From the NCBI RefSeq assembly GCF_040549045.1, contig NZ_JBEWTB010000002.1, positions 1,147,501 to 1,211,500 of the forward strand: DNA of 64,000 nucleotides, given 5' to 3'. The notes under the pieces were generated by a model, which made no database searches, was not told the origin of the DNA, and worked only from the letters and a program-made list of their open reading frames with translations. Each line of letters begins with the position of its first letter. Positions within the stretch are counted from its first letter, which is position 1. This DNA is from Endozoicomonas sp. NE40. GTDB lineage: Bacteria > Pseudomonadota > Gammaproteobacteria > Pseudomonadales > Endozoicomonadaceae. Position numbers and translations under genes: made by a program. This document shows, piece by piece, positions 34,430-43,934 of this stretch.

Positions 34430-35749
34430 ATGCAATACCCAAATACGGTTAAAGCTGTCCGGGGAACGTTGCTGGATATCAGCAAAGTCGGCAGTGAACT
34501 GGAATTAATCGAAAACAATCTGCGTTATATCAAAGATGGCCTGCTGATTATCAATCAGGGCAAGATCGCTTTCGCCGGTGAGTGGGAAGATGGCAAGGAT
34601 GCTTTGCCGGAGTCCCTGCGTATCTGCGATTACCGGGGCAAACTGATTGTACCGGGATTTATTGATACCCATATCCATTATCCACAGATGGAGATTGTCG
34701 GTGCTTATGGCGAACAGTTGCTCGAATGGCTGAACACCTACACCTTCCCTACCGAAATGAAATACGGCGACAAACGCTATGCCAAAGAGATGGCAGGGCT
34801 GTTTGTTAAAGAGCTGCTGAAAAACGGCACCACCACCGCCATGGTGTTCTGCAGTGTTCATCCGGAATCGGTGGATGCGCTGTTTGAAGTGTGCGACCAG
34901 CGCAATATGCGAATGATCGCCGGTAAAGTGATGATGGATCGCAATGCGCCGGATGAACTGCTGGATACACCACAAAGCAGTTACGACGACTCCCGTCGCT
35001 TATTGAAAAAATGGCACAAGCGCAATCGTCTGCTGTATGCCATAACCCCAAGGTTTGCACCTACTTCCAGCCCGGAACAACTGGAAAAAGCTATGGCCCT
35101 GCGGGAAGAGTTCCCTGATGCCTATGTGCAAACCCATCTCTCTGAAAACACCAGTGAAATTGAATGGGTGAAATCCCTGTTCCCCGAGCGTAAAAGCTAT
35201 CTGGATGTGTACGACCATTACCGTTTAACAGGCGAGCGCAGTGTTTATGCCCACTGTATCCACCTGGAAGAACAGGAGTGGCAGGTCATGGCAGAAACCG
35301 GATCATCTGTAGCGTTCTGCCCTACTTCCAATATGTATCTCGGCAGCGGCCTCTTTAATTACCCCAAAGCCGTGAAAGGCAATGTGCGGGTTGGTATGGC
35401 GACGGATGTGGGCGCAGGCACCTCATTCAATATGTTCCAGACCCTGAACGAAGCCTACAAGGTTGTACAGCTGCAACAGCAGAAACTGTCAGCACTGGAA
35501 GGATTCTACCGGGCAACGCTGGGTGGCGCTCACTCTCTGTATCTGGATGACAAAATTGGTAATTTTGACATTGGCAAGGAGGCTGATTTTGTGGTGCTTG
35601 ACCCAATGGCCACCCAGGTACAACAACTGCGCTGGGATAACTCAACCACCCTGAGTGAAAAGCTGTTTGTGCTGATGACACTCGGTGATGACAGGAACAT
35701 TTACCGGACATACGTCGACGGAACAATGGTTTACTCCTGTACCCGATAA
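34430..35749 (+). CDS. guaD: Guanine deaminase
   Basis: A 439-residue zinc amidohydrolase, the same length as E. coli GuaD, converting guanine to xanthine and ammonia. Zinc and catalytic motifs are clear: PGFIDTHIHYPQ, YVQTHLSEN, VYAHCIHLEEQEW and GMATDVGAGTSFNM. Product xanthine would feed XdhABC. GAAAGG precedes the ATG. It lies 115 bp after xdhD on the same strand. Confidence 0.95.
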   Translation: MQYPNTVKAVRGTLLDISKVGSELELIENNLRYIKDGLLIINQGKIAFAGEWEDGKDALPESLRICDYRGKLIVPGFIDTHIHYPQMEIVGAYGEQLLEWLNTYTFPTEMKYGDKRYAKEMAGLFVKELLKNGTTTAMVFCSVHPESVDALFEVCDQRNMRMIAGKVMMDRNAPDELLDTPQSSYDDSRRLLKKWHKRNRLLYAITPRFAPTSSPEQLEKAMALREEFPDAYVQTHLSENTSEIEWVKSLFPERKSYLDVYDHYRLTGERSVYAHCIHLEEQEWQVMAETGSSVAFCPTSNMYLGSGLFNYPKAVKGNVRVGMATDVGAGTSFNMFQTLNEAYKVVQLQQQKLSALEGFYRATLGGAHSLYLDDKIGNFDIGKEADFVVLDPMATQVQQLRWDNSTTLSEKLFVLMTLGDDRNIYRTYVDGTMVYSCTR

Positions 35750-35902
35750 CATCATTTTTTATTTGCTTTAAGGTTCCCTGCTTAAGAAAAGGGATTCATT
35801 TAACCAGGATTTTCGTTGCAGTCAGGACAGGAATGCCGTCACTTCTGAAAATCACCACAAGAGAATTATTAATTATTATTTTGACCATTAAACGGAAGTG
35901 CA

Positions 35903-36838
35903 ATGAGAATTGTTATAGCTTTGGGAGGCAATGCGATCCTCCAGCGTGGTGAACCCCTTGACTGTGAAACCCAGCGTAAAAACATTCATATCGCGGCAAA
36001 ATCCATTGCCAGAATCGCCCGTGACCATCAGGTGATTCTGACCCACGGCAACGGGCCACAGGTTGGCTTGCTGGCGCTGATGAATGATCACTATAAAGAG
36101 GTTGCACCTTATCCTCTGGACTCACTGGGCGCTCAAACCCAGGGCATGATCGGCTACCTGTTTGAACAGGAACTGCGTAACCAGATGCCAGGACAGAAAG
36201 TGTGCGTTATGTCCACACAAACCCTGGTCGACAGTGATGACCCGGCGTTTTCCGATCCTGATAAATTTGTTGGCCCGGTTTACACCCGTGAACAGGCTGA
36301 CAGCCTGCTAAAAGAACATCCTGACTGGGTAATAAAAGCAGACGGAAAACATTTCCGTCGAGTTGTCGCATCGCCAAAACCTCAGGCCATCCTTGAATTG
36401 CCGTCACTGCAACATCTGACCAGCGCCGAAGATATTACCGTGATCTGCGGTGGCGGCGGCGGTGTCCCCGTCAGGCGCACCACAGACGGGCTGTTAAAAG
36501 ACGTTGAAGCCGTTATCGATAAAGACCGTTCCTCAAGCCTGCTGGCAGAAAAGCTTAACGCTGACGCCTTCCTGATTCTGACTGATGTCCACGCCGTTGC
36601 TACGCAGTTTGGGCATCCGGATTCCAGAGATATTCGTACCGCAACTCCTGAAGGGCTTAGCCAGTTTGATTTTGCCTCCGGCTCCATGGGCCCGAAAATC
36701 GAGGCAGCTGTCGATTTTGTGAAGAACACCGGAAAAATGGCTGCCATTGGTTCCCTGAGTCGTTGCAGTGAAATTCTCTGTTCAGATTCCGGGACCGTCA
36801 TTCGCCCCGACGTTGAGGGACAAGTGACGTATTACTAG
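35903..36838 (+). CDS. yqeA: Carbamate kinase YqeA
   Basis: A 311-residue amino-acid-kinase-fold enzyme (E. coli YqeA 310) that makes ATP from carbamoyl phosphate and ADP. Motifs seen: ALGGNAILQRGE at the N-terminus, THGNGPQVGLL, and VICGGGGGVPV. With YgeW it would recover energy from the carbamoyl groups of opened purine rings, as arcC does in arginine fermentation. The 153-bp gap before it shows no clear hairpin. Confidence 0.93.
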   Translation: MRIVIALGGNAILQRGEPLDCETQRKNIHIAAKSIARIARDHQVILTHGNGPQVGLLALMNDHYKEVAPYPLDSLGAQTQGMIGYLFEQELRNQMPGQKVCVMSTQTLVDSDDPAFSDPDKFVGPVYTREQADSLLKEHPDWVIKADGKHFRRVVASPKPQAILELPSLQHLTSAEDITVICGGGGGVPVRRTTDGLLKDVEAVIDKDRSSSLLAEKLNADAFLILTDVHAVATQFGHPDSRDIRTATPEGLSQFDFASGSMGPKIEAAVDFVKNTGKMAAIGSLSRCSEILCSDSGTVIRPDVEGQVTYY

Positions 36839-36865
36839 CTCATTATTTCAATAAAATTGATGCTC

Positions 36866-36900
36866 GTAGGTTGGGTATCACTACGTTCCACCCAACCTAC
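36866..36900. repeat. REP-like palindrome, copy 2 (inverted relative to copy 1)
   Basis: GTAGGTTGGGT and ACCCAACCTAC arms flank a 13-nt centre. The reverse complement matches the 27671-27705 copy with 3 differences. It lies between yqeA and pntA and could also act as a terminator for yqeA. Confidence 0.7.
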
Positions 36901-36947
36901 GTGGCCTCAAATCGTTTCCCAGAATCAAGAATAAGCGAGTTTAGATT

Positions 36948-38480
36948 ATGCAAATAGGGATTCCCGGAGAGATTCAGGCGAATGAAAACCGGGTGGCGGC
37001 CACACCGGATACTGTCAAAAAGCTGATTAAGCTGGGTTACAGTGTAATTGTTGAAAGTGGTGCCGGATTAAAAGCCAGCTTCGATGACAACGCTTACACT
37101 CATGCCGGAGCTGAGATTAAACCACGCAGCGAGGTATGGCAGGCTGATATTGTGATGAAGGTTAATGAACCTTCGGACGAGGAGATTGGCCTGTTAAAAG
37201 ATGGGGCAACCCTTGCCAGTTTCATCTGGCCCGGACAGAACGAAGCGTTGATGAACCAGTTAAGCCAGCGCAATATTAACGTGCTGGCACTGGACAGTGT
37301 GCCTCGTCTGTCCCGCTCCCAATCCCTTGATGCCCTGAGTTCCATGGCAAACATTGGTGGTTATCGTGCGGTGGTTGAAGCGTCTCACCACTTTGGTCGT
37401 TTCTTTAACGGTCAGATCACGGCCGCTGGTAAAATTCCCCCCGCTAAAGTTCTGGTGATTGGTGCTGGTGTGGCTGGTCTGGCGGCTCTTGGCGCTGCTG
37501 GCAGCATGGGTGCTATTGTCCGTGCCTTTGATACCCGCCCTGAGGTTAAGGAGCAGGTTGAAAGCATGGGGGCTGAATTTCTGGAACTTGACTATGAAGA
37601 GGAACAGGACTCTTCCGATGGTTACGCCAAAGAGATGAGCCAGGCGTTTATTGATGCCGAAATGGCACTGTTTATGGAGCAGGCCAAAGACGTCGATATC
37701 ATTATCACCACTGCGCTGATTCCCGGACGTCCGGCTCCCCGGCTGATTACCGAAGAAATGGTAAAAGCCATGAAACCCGGTAGCGTTATCGTCGACCTGG
37801 CTGCCCTTACCGGTGGTAACTGCGCCTGCACAGAAAAAGATAAAGCTGTCGTAAAACACGGCGTCACCGTGATTGGCTTTACTGACATGCCCAGTCGTCT
37901 GCCTACCCAGTCTTCACAGCTGTACGGTACCAACCTGGTCAACATGCTTAAGCTGATGACACCAGAAAAAGACGGCGAGCTGGTGATTGATTTTGACGAT
38001 GAAGTGGTTCGTGGCCTGACCGTTATCAAAGAAGGCAATATTACCTGGCCACCGCCGCCTGTTAAGGTCAGTGCTGCCCCGACGACCAAAGCTCAACCCA
38101 AAGCCGCAGAGGAAGAAAAACCGCAGAAACCTTCCCGCCCCTGGTTAAAGCCTGCCCTGCTGGTAGTAGGAGCCTGTCTGTTTGGCTGGGTGGCGAATGC
38201 CGCGCCGGCAAGCTTCCTGGAAAACCTTACCGTCTTTGTATTGTCGTCTATTGTCGGTTATTACGTGATCTGGAACGTGACCTCTGCCCTGCATACACCA
38301 TTGATGAGCGTAACCAATGCCATCAGCGGCATTATTGTCGTTGGCGCCCTGATGCAGATGGGCAGTGACAACAGTGCGGTACTGGTACTGTCGGGTATTG
38401 CCCTTGTCGTGGCGATGGTGAACATCGTCGGGGGCTTTGCGGTCACCCAGCGCATGCTGAAAATGTTTATCAAGGAATAG
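36948..38480 (+). CDS. pntA: NAD(P) transhydrogenase alpha subunit PntA
   Basis: A 510-residue alpha subunit (E. coli PntA 510). The NAD(H)-binding domain I fills the first 380 residues (opening IGIPGEIQANENRVAATPDTV; Rossmann motif VLVIGAGVAGLAALGAAGSMG). After a charged linker (KAQPKAAEEEKPQKP) come four hydrophobic helices. With PntB it uses the proton gradient to reduce NADP+ with NADH. NADPH made this way could supply YgfK or biosynthesis; the link to purines is inferred only from adjacency. Confidence 0.97.
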   Translation: MQIGIPGEIQANENRVAATPDTVKKLIKLGYSVIVESGAGLKASFDDNAYTHAGAEIKPRSEVWQADIVMKVNEPSDEEIGLLKDGATLASFIWPGQNEALMNQLSQRNINVLALDSVPRLSRSQSLDALSSMANIGGYRAVVEASHHFGRFFNGQITAAGKIPPAKVLVIGAGVAGLAALGAAGSMGAIVRAFDTRPEVKEQVESMGAEFLELDYEEEQDSSDGYAKEMSQAFIDAEMALFMEQAKDVDIIITTALIPGRPAPRLITEEMVKAMKPGSVIVDLAALTGGNCACTEKDKAVVKHGVTVIGFTDMPSRLPTQSSQLYGTNLVNMLKLMTPEKDGELVIDFDDEVVRGLTVIKEGNITWPPPPVKVSAAPTTKAQPKAAEEEKPQKPSRPWLKPALLVVGACLFGWVANAAPASFLENLTVFVLSSIVGYYVIWNVTSALHTPLMSVTNAISGIIVVGALMQMGSDNSAVLVLSGIALVVAMVNIVGGFAVTQRMLKMFIKE

Positions 38481-38491
38481 GGAGGTTAACC

Positions 38492-39889
38492 ATGTCTGAA
38501 GGATTACTGGTCTCTGCGTATCTGCTCGCAGCCATGAAGTTTGTAATGAGCCTGGCCGGACTGAGTCGACAGGAAAGCGCCAAAAACGGCAGTTTTTACG
38601 GCATGCTTGGTATGGCGGTGGCCATCATTGCCACGATAGCCCATGCCAGTATCGCCGGTATGAACTGGGTAACTGTGCTGATGATTACCGGTGCCGGTAT
38701 CGGGCTGTATCTCGCCAGAACGGTTGAAATGACCGAGATGCCGCAACTGGTCGCTATTCTGAATGGTTTTGGTGGCCTGGCTGCCGTCCTGATCGGCTTT
38801 TCCAGCGCCATTGAAGCCTCGGCTGCGGCGGGGCTGGTGACCGGAATGATATCCGCCGCTGAAATCATGATTCATGATTCACAAATAGGCTTTGGTGTGA
38901 TGGTCGGCACCGTGACCTTCAGTGGTTCTGTAGTGGCCTGCCTGAAACTTCACGGTCGCCTTTCCAGCCGCCCGGTTTCCCTGCCCGGAGGTCACTGGAC
39001 CAATCTTGCTATTATCGGTGCCTCTGTACTGATGGCCGTGGTCTTTGTGCAGCAGCAAAACATGCTGGCACTGTCGTTAATGACAGCCTTTGCCTTTGTT
39101 TTTGGTATTACGCTGGTTCTGGGTATTGGTGGTGCCGATATGCCTGTGGTGGTGTCCATGCTGAACGCCTATTCGGGTATTGCTGCCGCAGCCACTGGTT
39201 TCATGCTGGGTAACAACCTGCTGATTATCACCGGTGCCATGGTCGGCTCTTCCGGTGCCATTCTGTCTTACCTGATGTGTGCGGCCATGAACCGGTCGTT
39301 TGTCTCTGTGATTCTTGGTGGCTTTGGTACCGAAGGCGGCACTATTGTTGCCAGTGAAGATCAGGGTGAACACACGGAATCCAGTGCGGAAGACGTGGCA
39401 GAAATGCTTAAAAATGCCACCAGCGTTATTATCACCCCCGGTTATGGTATGGCGGTTGCACAGGCCCAGCATCCTCTGCAGGAGCTGGTCAACAAGCTCC
39501 GGGAGAAAAACATCAACGTTCGCTTTGGTATTCATCCGGTTGCCGGACGGCTGCCCGGACACATGAACGTACTTCTGGCTGAAGCCAAAGTGCCATACGA
39601 CATCGTTGAGGAGATGGATGAGCTGAATGATGACTTTGTCGACACCGACGTGGTTCTGGTCATCGGGGCAAACGACACTGTTAACCCGGCTGCCATGGAC
39701 GATCCTAACAGCCCGATAGCCGGTATGCCGGTACTCAGGGTTTGGGAATCCGGTCAGGTGGTGATCTTTAAGCGTTCGATGGCAACCGGTTATGCCGGTG
39801 TCCAGAACCCGCTGTTCTTCAAGGATAATTCCAGCATGCTGTTTGGTGATGCGAAGAAGTCTGTACTGGATATTCTGAATTTCTTCTGA
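38492..39889 (+). CDS. pntB: NAD(P) transhydrogenase beta subunit PntB
   Basis: A 465-residue beta subunit (E. coli 462). Eight or nine membrane helices fill residues 1-270, and the NADP(H)-binding domain III follows (VIITPGYGMAVAQAQHPLQEL; GIHPVAGRLPGHMNVLLAEA; VIGANDTVNPAA). It starts 11 bp after pntA with GGAGG ahead of the ATG. A strong hairpin follows. Confidence 0.97.
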   Translation: MSEGLLVSAYLLAAMKFVMSLAGLSRQESAKNGSFYGMLGMAVAIIATIAHASIAGMNWVTVLMITGAGIGLYLARTVEMTEMPQLVAILNGFGGLAAVLIGFSSAIEASAAAGLVTGMISAAEIMIHDSQIGFGVMVGTVTFSGSVVACLKLHGRLSSRPVSLPGGHWTNLAIIGASVLMAVVFVQQQNMLALSLMTAFAFVFGITLVLGIGGADMPVVVSMLNAYSGIAAAATGFMLGNNLLIITGAMVGSSGAILSYLMCAAMNRSFVSVILGGFGTEGGTIVASEDQGEHTESSAEDVAEMLKNATSVIITPGYGMAVAQAQHPLQELVNKLREKNINVRFGIHPVAGRLPGHMNVLLAEAKVPYDIVEEMDELNDDFVDTDVVLVIGANDTVNPAAMDDPNSPIAGMPVLRVWESGQVVIFKRSMATGYAGVQNPLFFKDNSSMLFGDAKKSVLDILNFF

Positions 39890-39914
39890 GCAGCCATCTT
39901 TTCTAACAGAATAC

Positions 39915-39949
39915 AGGCGACAAGGTTCACACACTGAACCCTGTCGCCT
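39915..39949. terminator. Bidirectional terminator between pntB and the convergent large gene
   Basis: Fifteen-base arms (39915-39929 and 39935-39949) pair with one mismatch around a 5-nt loop, CACAC. It sits 25 bp after pntB and 12 bp from the end of the minus-strand gene, so it can serve both. Confidence 0.7.
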
Positions 39950-39961
39950 TTCCTGTTCAAA

Positions 39962-42900
39962 CTATTGCTTCTTTTGCTCCAGCTTCCTTGCAGTCTCTTC
40001 TTCCACGTATTCAAAGAGATGGGGAAGAGAGGTAAACCAGTGACGGTCTTTTTCAGTCGTAAAGTACTCCAGTGACAAATAAGGCGCCTCCGGGTACTCA
40101 TTCATCTCAATTTTCAGGGGTTTGCTCAGACCCGTCCGGCAATTAAATACTTCGGTCGCTTTGGCTGTAAGACGAACAGGTATTCCCAGCGCATCTGACA
40201 GAATCGCAAAATCCTCCAGCGAGCCAGGGTTCGACAAAAAGGTGCCAGCCTGAATTCTGGCTTTCACACCTTCCAGGTTAAACTTCTCAGGCAATGGTTT
40301 TCCATTGGGCTTTTTTTCATCGGTGATCAAAGCTTGCAGGTAATCGCGCACACGCAGCTGCATGATATTACCTGTTGCAGCAAGCATGTCATCTTTTTTC
40401 GATTCAACCTGTTTTTTCACAGCCGCTTTCTGTTTTTTCCCCTTACCTTTTTTCTTCCCTTTGCCGGACTGCTGAGGTTCTTTTGCACCGGTTGATGCCT
40501 CTGGTGCTGACGCAGCTTCTGTGTGTTTAACTGCGGTTAAACCTCTCTTTCCCATCTGCCAGGAAAGCTGGGTGTCTTTAAGTGATTGTTCAAGAGAATC
40601 AAAAACATCCCCAGGCATAAACAGTCCAAATGGCAGCTGAAATGGCTGAGGTTCCTGAGATTCCGCCGCAATAGCTTCGGCTTTGGTTTCAGCGCTGCCA
40701 GAAGCTTCTGCGCCAGAACGGTCTTCTTCGCTGACTGGCTGATTGACTGCCTGACTGGATAGGGCTGAAGCAGAAGGCTCATCCGGAAGAACCTGTTCAG
40801 AAGGCGCCTCCTGTACAAGACCTTCAGCCTGTTCTGGCGCAGTTGCCGGTTCCGTTCTTGTATCAGGAATACCGGTTGCCCGTTTCACTTCGTTTCGCAG
40901 TTGAACCGGCAAGGTGTCAATCATACTTTCATCACTAAAACGTACCCTGCGGGGTCTTCGGGCTGTGGCACAGTCTTGTTGAGCCTCTTTTACAGTGTCC
41001 TTTATGTTCTTCTTATTCAGTAAGTTCTTTATAAATGCGATACTACCATTCAGTTTCACACTAAACCTTTGAATATCCCTCATGCTTTCTTCAATAATCT
41101 CTTTGTTTCCTTTCCCACTTCGCCCTGTCTTTGGTAGCTGACGTAGCACCTCCCCCCTCCGTTGGTAAATTTCAGGCAATCGCATACAGCAAGCTGAAAC
41201 TTTTTCAGCTTGCTTAGTCAGGTCTTCTGCAAGATGGTGCAGCTCAAGCAGTTGATCCAGAAATTCTGTTTGTTCATCTTCCAGTTCATAAAACACATCC
41301 AGTGCAGATCTGATCGCCTGTGCTATTTCCAGAACCCCCCAGTTGACATCTTTAACCTGATCTTTAAATTCTCTAAGAACATCATTAAAACGAAATTCAT
41401 GCTCAGGAGGAGGAAGCTGACCCGTTTGCAGTACCAGCTCATAGTCATAAGTAGCATCTACCAGAGCAATCAGTTTCTCCAGACGCGGAACCAGCCGGAT
41501 TGCCAGAACATCGGCATACCCATAATGAGCCTGGGCCTTGTCGAACACACTGGCGTCTTTATCCTCTATAACCTCATTAAAAGCTGACTTAACGACCTTG
41601 TTGGATTCTTTCCGGGAAACAGCATCAAGTGCTTTCACCAGGGAAGGGTGTAGCTGCACCTCATAATCAGGTCGGTTATCAGGTTCATTAACAGGCGCAT
41701 CGGGTGACGCTGCCCGGGCAGTCTGCTGCTGCGCTATTCGCCTCTGCCTTCGTCGTTCACGCTTCTCAAGTTTTGTCTGGACTTTTTGCTTTTGAGCCTC
41801 TTCTTCACGAATCAGCTCATTGCCAATATCAAGGCCTCTCTGCTCTAAGGTCCTCAAACGCTGGACTATTGCATCACAATGTAAGTTAATTTTCGGGAAT
41901 AAATGCAGTAGCGAGGCCCGATTTTCATCGTTCACCAGTCTGTTCTCATCTATATGCCTGATTAGCTCTCCAAAAGCGTCAACTATTTTTTTCGCACCCT
42001 CAACACGCTTCTTATGTTCCCCCAGAGGTTCTGCCCGGTCATATAACCAGGTCACTGCACTCATCAGCGGCATACAGAACAACATGCAATCTTTCGCTGG
42101 TAAGTCACCACTTTTTATTCGGTGGCTGAACTCTGCCAGCAGCTCCAAAGCCACTTCCGGCTTGTCGAGAACCATTGCCGTGACAATAGCGTTGATGCAT
42201 TTCTGGCTGTCACACGGCTTCTGTTTAGAATCTCTGAATATCTCCAGCCAGTGTTCGAGGTAATGTCTGTTATCAGCCAGAACCGCCCGCAGCTCCTCCT
42301 GTTTTTCATTAGCCATGTATACTATGACAGAATCTTTGATGATCGCGGCAGCCCCTTCTGCCGCTACATCAAATTCCTTAATACAGCTTTCAAGTTCAGC
42401 GACTCGGTGCTGAGCAATACTACACTGCATAACTTCTGCAAGCACACCCATCCACTCAAGATTCTGGGCAATAAACTCTTCTGCCCTGAGAATATAAAGG
42501 TCTTTATCACGCAATTTTTCAAGCATGGGAGGAGCCTTACAGACAGCTCCAAAACGCTGTTTACAGAAAGCCGAATAAAGCCGGATATACCCTCTTTCGT
42601 TCCAGTACGCTGCCTTACGCTCATCACTACCGGGAACCGCTGACACTTCCTCCAGCAGCGCCTTTTCTTCAGGTGTCTGATTCCTTTTAATGGCAGCTGC
42701 CCTGACAGCCTTATCCACCATTTTAAATTTGGGGCTGACAGGAGAAATAATGCCGTATATCTGATTCAACAGTCCGGTATGCTCGAGAATTAAGTCTTTA
42801 TACTGCGACATCAAAATAAACAGACGCTGACTTTTGTCGGAAAAGCCATGAAGGCCGTATTCCACTTCAACCGGTTTATACAAGTCATTGGTTTTAATGA

Positions 42901-43174
42901 ATTTCTTAATAGCCCTGGTTGAAAGGTCCAGCTTTTCAGCAGCCTCTGTTATTGCAGCATCTGTCTTTCTTTTTGCAACTAACTGTTCAGTTTGATGCTT
43001 ATCAGGTCCAGCCAATGCTTTGGCTTGAGCGATAATGGAGCTGGAATCCTTCGGACTCTGCTGGCTGACAGTGCGCCCGGCATGGCTTGTTTTCTTTGCC
43101 TCTTCTGGCTTGTCAGAAGGCTTCTGATCTTTTGCAGTTGGTAAGCCTGGCTGGTAGTGTCCTGTAGCATCCAT
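39962..43174 (-). CDS. Large effector-like protein with lysine-rich linker and OTU-like C-terminus
   Basis: No family is recognised with certainty. From ATG 43174 (AAAGG about 11 nt upstream) the product is 1070 residues; a GTG at 43219 lacks a ribosome binding site. There is no signal peptide or membrane helix. Residues 1-60 are polar and likely disordered. A helical middle with charged coiled-coil stretches follows (REEEAQKQKVQTKLEKRERRR near 460), then an acidic Ser/Glu/Ala-rich linker and a lysine block (KGKKKGKGKKQKAAVKK, about residue 905) that could act as a nuclear localisation signal in a host cell. The last ~130 residues resemble the second half of OTU cysteine proteases (LRVRDYLQAL; LEDFAILSDALGIPVRL; YLSLEYFTTEKDRHW), but the DGxC motif is not evident. 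Next to the protease genes and T6SS, an effector role is inferred. Confidence 0.6.
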   Translation of the reverse strand: MDATGHYQPGLPTAKDQKPSDKPEEAKKTSHAGRTVSQQSPKDSSSIIAQAKALAGPDKHQTEQLVAKRKTDAAITEAAEKLDLSTRAIKKFIKTNDLYKPVEVEYGLHGFSDKSQRLFILMSQYKDLILEHTGLLNQIYGIISPVSPKFKMVDKAVRAAAIKRNQTPEEKALLEEVSAVPGSDERKAAYWNERGYIRLYSAFCKQRFGAVCKAPPMLEKLRDKDLYILRAEEFIAQNLEWMGVLAEVMQCSIAQHRVAELESCIKEFDVAAEGAAAIIKDSVIVYMANEKQEELRAVLADNRHYLEHWLEIFRDSKQKPCDSQKCINAIVTAMVLDKPEVALELLAEFSHRIKSGDLPAKDCMLFCMPLMSAVTWLYDRAEPLGEHKKRVEGAKKIVDAFGELIRHIDENRLVNDENRASLLHLFPKINLHCDAIVQRLRTLEQRGLDIGNELIREEEAQKQKVQTKLEKRERRRQRRIAQQQTARAASPDAPVNEPDNRPDYEVQLHPSLVKALDAVSRKESNKVVKSAFNEVIEDKDASVFDKAQAHYGYADVLAIRLVPRLEKLIALVDATYDYELVLQTGQLPPPEHEFRFNDVLREFKDQVKDVNWGVLEIAQAIRSALDVFYELEDEQTEFLDQLLELHHLAEDLTKQAEKVSACCMRLPEIYQRRGEVLRQLPKTGRSGKGNKEIIEESMRDIQRFSVKLNGSIAFIKNLLNKKNIKDTVKEAQQDCATARRPRRVRFSDESMIDTLPVQLRNEVKRATGIPDTRTEPATAPEQAEGLVQEAPSEQVLPDEPSASALSSQAVNQPVSEEDRSGAEASGSAETKAEAIAAESQEPQPFQLPFGLFMPGDVFDSLEQSLKDTQLSWQMGKRGLTAVKHTEAASAPEASTGAKEPQQSGKGKKKGKGKKQKAAVKKQVESKKDDMLAATGNIMQLRVRDYLQALITDEKKPNGKPLPEKFNLEGVKARIQAGTFLSNPGSLEDFAILSDALGIPVRLTAKATEVFNCRTGLSKPLKIEMNEYPEAPYLSLEYFTTEKDRHWFTSLPHLFEYVEEETARKLEQKKQ

Positions 43175-43292
43175 AGGGTAAAGGCCTTTCCGTATTATTG
43201 TTCGAAAATTGTTGGACACCGTATCAGCCAGCTAGTTCAACTCCTAAGAGGTAGATTCTGCACCCATATCGTTAACCGGAAGCTTGTTGGGC

Positions 43293-43934
43293 TCATTCCT
43301 GCGCCGGAGGCTTCACTTCATATACGATCCATTCCCCTCCCAGAGAATAAAGATAATATTCAACAACCAGTGCCCTCATAAATTCTTTGCAGATTCCAGT
43401 ATCAGAATATTGGTATAAACCAAAATTGGGATCAAATGTCTCTATGATTTGACCATCATATCGCAGACCTATCATGTGTCCTGACTCACCCGCCGGATGC
43501 AGAAAAGCAAACAGGCAGTGGCAGGGTTTACGTGATACCCAGTTAATAACAAATGTGGGATCAAAGAAACCTGCCCCTCTTGCAGACTCTCCGGGTGTAA
43601 GATTCTGACTACTGATCAAAGCAGGAATACCATCAAACTTATCCAGCTTATATTTATCCTTGTTAACAAAAGGAATAGTCCCGCGAGTATAAGCCCCCTG
43701 TATAATTGCCATTAAGTACGGTGGGCCAAGCTCATCAACGCTACGAACCCCCCTCCCTTCTGTTGCGATACTCTTTCTCAACCAGGTGAGTGTCGCTGCT
43801 GTGCATATGCCTGCGTTATTTATGTCCCAGACGGGCTCAAAACTGACATAACGCCCCGCTCTTTTCTTATTCCATCGCACATCTATAGCAGTAGTCTTAT
43901 AGCCTCTCGTCGAGAACATCTTGATTATTGTCAC
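43293..43934 (-). CDS. YopT/C58-type cysteine protease candidate
   Basis: A 213-residue protein with the Cys-His-Asp pattern of peptidase family C58 (YopT, AvrPphB). Cys44 lies in AGICTAATLTWLRKSI, matching the G.C..l...Wl helix; His153 in SGHMIGLRYDG; Asp168 in IIETFDPNFGLY, matching the 'FDPN.G' motif. The two strands HMIGLRY and QIIETFDPN have the expected spacing. Family members cleave Rho GTPases or kinases in the host cell. No signal peptide, so delivery would be by a contact-dependent system; T6SS genes start 2 kb away. Function is inferred from motifs; overall identity may be low. Confidence 0.6.
   Translation of the reverse strand: MTIIKMFSTRGYKTTAIDVRWNKKRAGRYVSFEPVWDINNAGICTAATLTWLRKSIATEGRGVRSVDELGPPYLMAIIQGAYTRGTIPFVNKDKYKLDKFDGIPALISSQNLTPGESARGAGFFDPTFVINWVSRKPCHCLFAFLHPAGESGHMIGLRYDGQIIETFDPNFGLYQYSDTGICKEFMRALVVEYYLYSLGGEWIVYEVKPPAQE

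Noticed and set aside
35806..35820. Possible -24/-12 element before yqeA
   Set aside because: GG and GC are one base too close for sigma54 and the -24 box is poor.
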